The notes under the pieces were generated by a model, which ran no database searches, was not told the DNA's origin, and saw only the letters and a list, made by a program, of their open reading frames with translations. The position numbers and the translations under genes are program-made. Positions 59,834 to 64,000 of a DNA stretch of 64,000 nucleotides are shown in pieces (the stretch's first letter is position 1; each line of letters starts with the position of its first letter). The stretch spans positions 45,535-109,534 of the forward strand of contig JAEUSB010000057.1 of assembly GCA_016788865.1 (NCBI GenBank), written 5' to 3'. The DNA comes from Leptospirales bacterium (GTDB taxonomy: Bacteria > Spirochaetota > Leptospiria > Leptospirales > Leptonemataceae).

Positions 59834-60964
59834 ATGAAAGCAATCGTATCCATTCTCAAAGACCCCAGAATCTACGTGCCAATTGGATTTCTCCTGGCGT
59901 TCGAACTATTTATGCAAACGGGTCTCTACCGTGGCCTTATGCAGCCTAGATCGTATGCGGACAACGTGAACAGAATTCTCAAGCTTGCCGGAACAACGCG
60001 TGACCCATCGGCATTAATCCTTGGAACTTCGGTGGCCTACCAGGGTGTGCAGGTCCCGTATCTGAACCAGCTACTTGAAAAAGACGGAATTGTAGTAGAG
60101 AGCGGTGCCTGCGAAGGAGCCAAGCTGGAAACTCAGCATTTGATCATGCGTGCATTGCTCGCTCGCATGCCAAACGTGAAGACAGTCATTCACTTTGTGG
60201 AGGCCAGCCACCCCTCCACTGCCCGGGATCACCAGGATCTGGCTAATCGTAGTATGGTGGCTCAATTTCCCCGTTCCGAAACTCTTCACGTCCTGCACGG
60301 TCACAACTACCACCTTACCCATTCCGATTATCTGTTCTTCTATGTCAGAACCCTGACATACCAGAAAGATTTCCGCGACTTTGTCCTGGATCCGCTCGAT
60401 CGTTTCAAAGGGATTGGCCGCCGGCGACGGGAAGTGAACGCGGGGATTGTGTACGAAAACAAGTATGAATACAAACTGTCAGCATTCCCGGCGAACAATG
60501 CCCAGGAGTGCATCGAATCTGCTCTGAACGCGGACATCGCAAAAATGGGGAAAGATGTCACTGATGAACATCACCGCAAGGCTGTCTTGCAAACCTGTCA
60601 ACTGGTGGTTCAGGATCCTCTGAATGGGCCAGGCCATGCACAGTGGGCCGCCCTGTATTTCAAAAGACTCAAGTTCACTTATAAAGATATTACGGATCGC
60701 GGCATCAAGGTCATAGTTGTTTTCACACCCTACGCGCAACTCATCCAGGACCTGAACGCTGAGTATCGAATGCAGGTCTGGAACGAAGGCCTCGCGTCTG
60801 CGGTTGCGCCGGAGAACTTGAAGACAATTGACTTGCGACACTCCCTGGACGGTCCAAAAAACAGCGACTACTACTATGACACGATTCATCTCAATCGGCA
60901 GGGAGCCACGTTGCTCACGGAAGCCCTTGCAGAGAAGCTCAGGCCAATCCTGAAAGCACGATAG
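59834..60964 (+). CDS. SGNH-hydrolase-like membrane-anchored protein (MBOAT partner 1)
   Basis: A 376-residue protein with one N-terminal membrane anchor (IYVPIGFLLAFELFM) and an extracytoplasmic domain. ALILGTSVAYQG has the GxS nucleophile elbow, and YYYDTIHLNRQGATLL supplies the Asp-x-x-His pair, as in AlgJ/AlgX- and DltD-like proteins. It likely takes the acyl group moved by the upstream MBOAT and puts it on a glycan. It lies between two MBOAT genes in one transcription unit. Confidence 0.82.
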   Translation: MKAIVSILKDPRIYVPIGFLLAFELFMQTGLYRGLMQPRSYADNVNRILKLAGTTRDPSALILGTSVAYQGVQVPYLNQLLEKDGIVVESGACEGAKLETQHLIMRALLARMPNVKTVIHFVEASHPSTARDHQDLANRSMVAQFPRSETLHVLHGHNYHLTHSDYLFFYVRTLTYQKDFRDFVLDPLDRFKGIGRRRREVNAGIVYENKYEYKLSAFPANNAQECIESALNADIAKMGKDVTDEHHRKAVLQTCQLVVQDPLNGPGHAQWAALYFKRLKFTYKDITDRGIKVIVVFTPYAQLIQDLNAEYRMQVWNEGLASAVAPENLKTIDLRHSLDGPKNSDYYYDTIHLNRQGATLLTEALAEKLRPILKAR

Positions 60965-60973
60965 GCCGAAACA

Positions 60974-62410
60974 ATGCGATTTACGACGCTCTCCTTTCTG
61001 CTCTTCTTCCTGGTAGTCTATCTCATCTACTGGAGCCTCACGGGACGAGCTCGGTTCGTATTCATTTTCCTGGCCTCTGTCCTCTTTTACGCCACATGGT
61101 CCATTGGATTTGGAGTCCACTTTGTTGCGATGGTTGCCTTCACCTACGCAATTGTGCGCTGGATGCAAAGGACATCGTCTAACGTTCCATTCTATCTGGG
61201 GATCGCGGCCAATGTCGCAAACCTCTTCTTGTTCAAATACTTCTACCTGCTTCTGGAGCTGATCTCCGATATTACCGGCAGTTCCGCACTCACTGCGCCT
61301 GTTTTCAACCAGTGGCTGCTAAGCAAGACCGGTTATGACAGCATTGTTTTGCCCCTCGCGATTAGTTTTTACACATTCGTGCTGGTTGCATACCTGGTGG
61401 ATTTGCAACGGGGACTCATTCAAGAGAAGCATAGTTTCCTTGAGTTTTCAGTCTTCGCGATGTACTTTCCCCATCTCGTTGCTGGACCGATCATTCGTCA
61501 TTCAGACTTCTTCTTTCAGCTCAAGGACCTGCGCCCGGAAAAGCAGCAAATCTTTCGCGGGATGTTCCTGATTCTAACTGGCCTTGTGAAAAAGGTTGCC
61601 ATCGCAGACAATATGCTGCCCCTGTTTGGTTCTATCTTTCAGAATCCAGGAAATTTCAGCGGTCCGGCCAATCTGCTTGGGACGGCTTCTTTCTCCATCT
61701 GGGTCTATTGCGATTTTTCCGGATACACCGACCTGGCTCGTGGCATGTCTCTCCTTCTCGGGATTGAATTGCCCGAGAACTTCAAGGCGCCGTTTCTATC
61801 AAAATCAGTGCGTGAACTGTGGCGCAATTGGCATTCCACGCTCGGGACGTGGATGCGAGACTACATTTATATTCCGCTGGGTGGCTCGCGCCGCGGGGAA
61901 TTTCGCTCGCAGATGAACTTGCTGACAACCTTCACTCTCGGTGGTCTCTGGCACGGTGCGCATTATCCATATATTCTATGGGGCTTCTTTCATGGACTGA
62001 TGCTTGTATGCGAAAGATATCTTGAACTTCTAGCGAATCGCCTGGGTCTTTTCCAGAAAGAGTACTCCAGGTATATAGTCTGGCTAAGCGACGTTTTCAA
62101 GATTGCTTTCGTGTTCCTGGTCTTCATGGTCGGGGTGGCGTTCTTCAATGCCGTCAACGTAAAGAGTGCTTTTGTCATGCTCGGCAAGATCTTTACTTTT
62201 GCCAGCGGCCCCCCGGCTCCAAACGCAGACACGCTGCTGCTCTTCATTCTCGGTGGAATGTTGCTCAACGGGCTACAGAAGATCAAGATGTGGCCCAGGC
62301 TGCGGGATAATACTGCCATTGGGCTCCTGCTCCTCTATGGCTTTGTTGTAGTTTATTTGCTTAGCAAGTTTGCCCCGGGCGGCAAGGACTTCCTTTACTT
62401 TCAATTCTGA
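60974..62410 (+). CDS. MBOAT-family O-acyltransferase (AlgI-like), copy 2
   Basis: A 478-residue polytopic protein. MYFPHLVAGPIIRHSDFFFQL, VKKVAIADNMLPLFG, CDFSGYTDLARGMSLLLGI, LWRNWHSTLGTWMRDYIYIPLGGSRRGEF and the catalytic GLWHGAHYPYILWG match the family. It is clearly related to copy 1 (58287-59825), both ending in NFLYFQF or DFLYFQF, but well diverged, so this is an old duplication with possibly different substrates. It follows the first SGNH gene by 9 bases. Confidence 0.92.
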   Translation: MRFTTLSFLLFFLVVYLIYWSLTGRARFVFIFLASVLFYATWSIGFGVHFVAMVAFTYAIVRWMQRTSSNVPFYLGIAANVANLFLFKYFYLLLELISDITGSSALTAPVFNQWLLSKTGYDSIVLPLAISFYTFVLVAYLVDLQRGLIQEKHSFLEFSVFAMYFPHLVAGPIIRHSDFFFQLKDLRPEKQQIFRGMFLILTGLVKKVAIADNMLPLFGSIFQNPGNFSGPANLLGTASFSIWVYCDFSGYTDLARGMSLLLGIELPENFKAPFLSKSVRELWRNWHSTLGTWMRDYIYIPLGGSRRGEFRSQMNLLTTFTLGGLWHGAHYPYILWGFFHGLMLVCERYLELLANRLGLFQKEYSRYIVWLSDVFKIAFVFLVFMVGVAFFNAVNVKSAFVMLGKIFTFASGPPAPNADTLLLFILGGMLLNGLQKIKMWPRLRDNTAIGLLLLYGFVVVYLLSKFAPGGKDFLYFQF

Positions 62411-62417
62411 GGTTTGT

Positions 62418-63557
62418 ATGGAATGGATCAAGAGTAAATTTCTACTAACCCCGCTCGTCCTTTTTGTCGCTGTCTTTGCAATCGATAAATTGTTTCTGCT
62501 CCAGGTTGTGCGCGATAACCTTACTTCGTGGAAAAAGATTGAGCCTCCTTTCTACGCTTCCCGCTACGACCTGTACGATCTTTATCGCACGTCGTTGCCG
62601 CAGCACCGTGCCGCGGGCCTGAAGACGGGGATCATACTCGGATCGTCACGCAGTGCTGAATTCAATTCGGAAGGAATTGAAGCGGTGATTCACAAGTCAC
62701 GAACCTACAACTTCAGCGCCCCATTTGCCTGCCCTTCCTATTGGTACTACTGGTTGCGCCGCATGGAAAAAGATGGCGTCTTACCAGATTATGTAATTCT
62801 TGAGAGCGATGGAATCATTTTCAACGAACGAGCTATCGAATACTCCCTTGGATATTCCTACGACTCTTCATTCGTCTTCAATCATATTGACTGGGATCGA
62901 AAGCGAAAGATCAACGCCTGGCAGCGCCCGGCGGGATTCTCTTTTGATGAGGCAGAAACATTCTTTCTCAAGAAACTCTTCGCGATGTACCGATTCCCAC
63001 CCGATCCGCGGTTGATCCGGGAAAACAATGAAAGCATGATGCTTTTCGCACCCGGAAGCGGCCCGCGGATGTGGACACCAATTGAGCTGCGGAATCACAT
63101 ACTTTCCTGGATGGGTCGTATCAACACGGAAAAGTTGGGAGGGATTCCAAATCTCCTTTCGATTCAACTACCACCCGACAAAATGAAGGAAGATGCTGAG
63201 AATATGGCAGGCATCCACCTTGCCGGTTATGCTGCCTCCCCTACTCAGATCAGTTTCTATAAGCAGATGCTCCGGACCCTGTACAAGCAAAAAGTTCCCA
63301 CAGTCCTGTACTATCCCGTAATGAGCGACGTCTTCAAGGCCAAACAAACGGCGATGCTACCGAGAGACTGGGTGTCAGAGGAACAGCTTGAGACGGAGCT
63401 TAGAAATCTAGACCCAACGGGCGCGGTGATTCGCCTTGTGAACCCGGACAGGCAGCTTAGATGCCGGACATTCGTGGACTCGCTGCATCTGAGTGGATCG
63501 TGTTTCCCGGAAGTGGAAAAGCTACTGCTGCAGCAACTGCCGCTGCAACCCAAATAA
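62418..63557 (+). CDS. DUF1574-like SGNH-fold membrane protein (MBOAT partner 2)
   Basis: A 379-residue protein with an N-terminal anchor (FLLTPLVLFVAVFAIDKLFLL), then GIILGSSRSAEFNSEG (Ser elbow) and DSLHLSGSCFPEVEKL (Asp-x-x-His). Its overall form fits DUF1574, which I know mainly from Leptospira beside MBOAT genes. It should partner the second MBOAT protein at the outer face of the inner membrane. The ATG at 62418 is 7 bases after the MBOAT stop; a longer frame overlaps that gene. It is convergent with the pyruvate kinase gene. Confidence 0.8.
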   Translation: MEWIKSKFLLTPLVLFVAVFAIDKLFLLQVVRDNLTSWKKIEPPFYASRYDLYDLYRTSLPQHRAAGLKTGIILGSSRSAEFNSEGIEAVIHKSRTYNFSAPFACPSYWYYWLRRMEKDGVLPDYVILESDGIIFNERAIEYSLGYSYDSSFVFNHIDWDRKRKINAWQRPAGFSFDEAETFFLKKLFAMYRFPPDPRLIRENNESMMLFAPGSGPRMWTPIELRNHILSWMGRINTEKLGGIPNLLSIQLPPDKMKEDAENMAGIHLAGYAASPTQISFYKQMLRTLYKQKVPTVLYYPVMSDVFKAKQTAMLPRDWVSEEQLETELRNLDPTGAVIRLVNPDRQLRCRTFVDSLHLSGSCFPEVEKLLLQQLPLQPK

Positions 63558-63598
63558 CCAGAGATTAGAGGCTGAATTCCCGCATCGCTTCAGCGTGG

Positions 63599-64000
63599 CT
63601 AATCGACGCGGCGAATCTGGATGCTCGTAACCCGTTCGCTGCCGGCTGCAACGTCTGACACAACAACCACATCATCACCGGATAGCACCCGGTTCCGAAC
63701 GCGAAGTTTTTCAAACGCCGCCCGAATATTCTTCTCAGGATCATTTGAGAAGTCCATCAGAAACGGAACAACGCCCCGTGTAAGCCAGAGCTTCCGGCGC
63801 GAACTGGACATGTTCGTGAAAGCATAGATAACAGAACCAGCCGGACGAAAGCTTGCAACCTGCTCCGCCAGGATTCCGCGGCGGGTCATTACAACAATTG
63901 CCGGACTCTTAAGGGAATCGGCAAGCCTGCATGCACTCCGAGCCAGTTGTTCGCGAAAGGCAGTGGGTTGCCGCTCATCAGCAAAGCCGATTCCGGACTC
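63599..64000 (-). CDS. pyk: Pyruvate kinase, C-terminal part (cut by window edge)
   Basis: The minus strand is open from the right edge to a stop at 63599, giving the last 133 residues. They form the pyruvate kinase C-terminal (allosteric) domain: AFREQLARSACRLADSLKSP, IVVMTRRGILAEQVASFRPA, IYAFTNMSSSRRKLWLTRGV and SGDDVVVVSDVAAGSERVTS. The catalytic barrel lies outside the window. Pyruvate kinase turns phosphoenolpyruvate and ADP into pyruvate and ATP. An internal ATG at 63889 is not the true start. Confidence 0.88.
   Translation of the reverse strand, partial: ESGIGFADERQPTAFREQLARSACRLADSLKSPAIVVMTRRGILAEQVASFRPAGSVIYAFTNMSSSRRKLWLTRGVVPFLMDFSNDPEKNIRAAFEKLRVRNRVLSGDDVVVVSDVAAGSERVTSIQIRRVD

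Overview
The window looks like a piece of a spirochaete chromosome from the Leptospirales (Leptospira, Leptonema or Turneriella relatives). This is an inference from gene content: an LruC-domain lipoprotein, a DUF1574-type SGNH protein beside MBOAT acyltransferases, many lipoproteins with relaxed lipoboxes, and PP2C, HDOD and cyclase signalling proteins. The GC content is intermediate. Genes are packed densely on both strands with many ATGA-type overlaps. I see no tRNA or rRNA gene, no insertion sequence, no phage gene and no CRISPR array.

Region 1 (1-12.7 kb) is a nitrate-assimilation island. It holds the start of a MoaA-like radical SAM gene cut by the left edge, a molybdopterin oxidoreductase, nirD and nirB, and a 1168-residue assimilatory nitrate reductase fused to its own FAD/NAD(H) reductase and a [2Fe-2S] BFD domain. 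An overlapping rubredoxin-tailed protein, a NarK transporter and a DUF4202 protein complete it. Together they import nitrate and reduce it to ammonium.

Region 2 (12.8-33.9 kb) mixes signalling and metabolism: an FGE-like protein, a PP2C-TPR phosphatase, two class I amidotransferase hydrolases (PuuD-like), a PuuA-like glutamine synthetase, thiolase with a divergent TetR regulator, an Fe-alcohol dehydrogenase, a PhzF-like protein with altered active site, an MltF-like transglycosylase, an ATPase-like/HDOD protein, a PrsW-PilZ-like fusion, the LruC lipoprotein and alanine racemase.

Region 3 (34-50.2 kb) is envelope-related. It holds a CapD/WbpM-type sugar dehydratase, a polytopic glycopolymer-type protein, a run of small lipoproteins around a TonB-dependent receptor, and a minus-strand operon of PEGA, giant TPR, membrane and HEAT-like proteins.

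Region 4 (50.2-64 kb) has an MBL hydrolase, MqnD of the futalosine menaquinone pathway, an aldehyde dehydrogenase, a DUF1003 protein, an M48 metalloprotease, a GAF-adenylate cyclase and two consecutive MBOAT-SGNH pairs for O-acylation of a surface polymer. The C-terminal end of pyruvate kinase lies at the right edge.

The most unusual signal is not a protein. Two intergenic spacers (51.83-51.90 kb and 55.45-55.53 kb) carry a 69-nt element with an identical 19-nt core and two nested helices. The inner helix differs in sequence between the copies but pairs perfectly in both, which suggests a conserved folded repeat or RNA.
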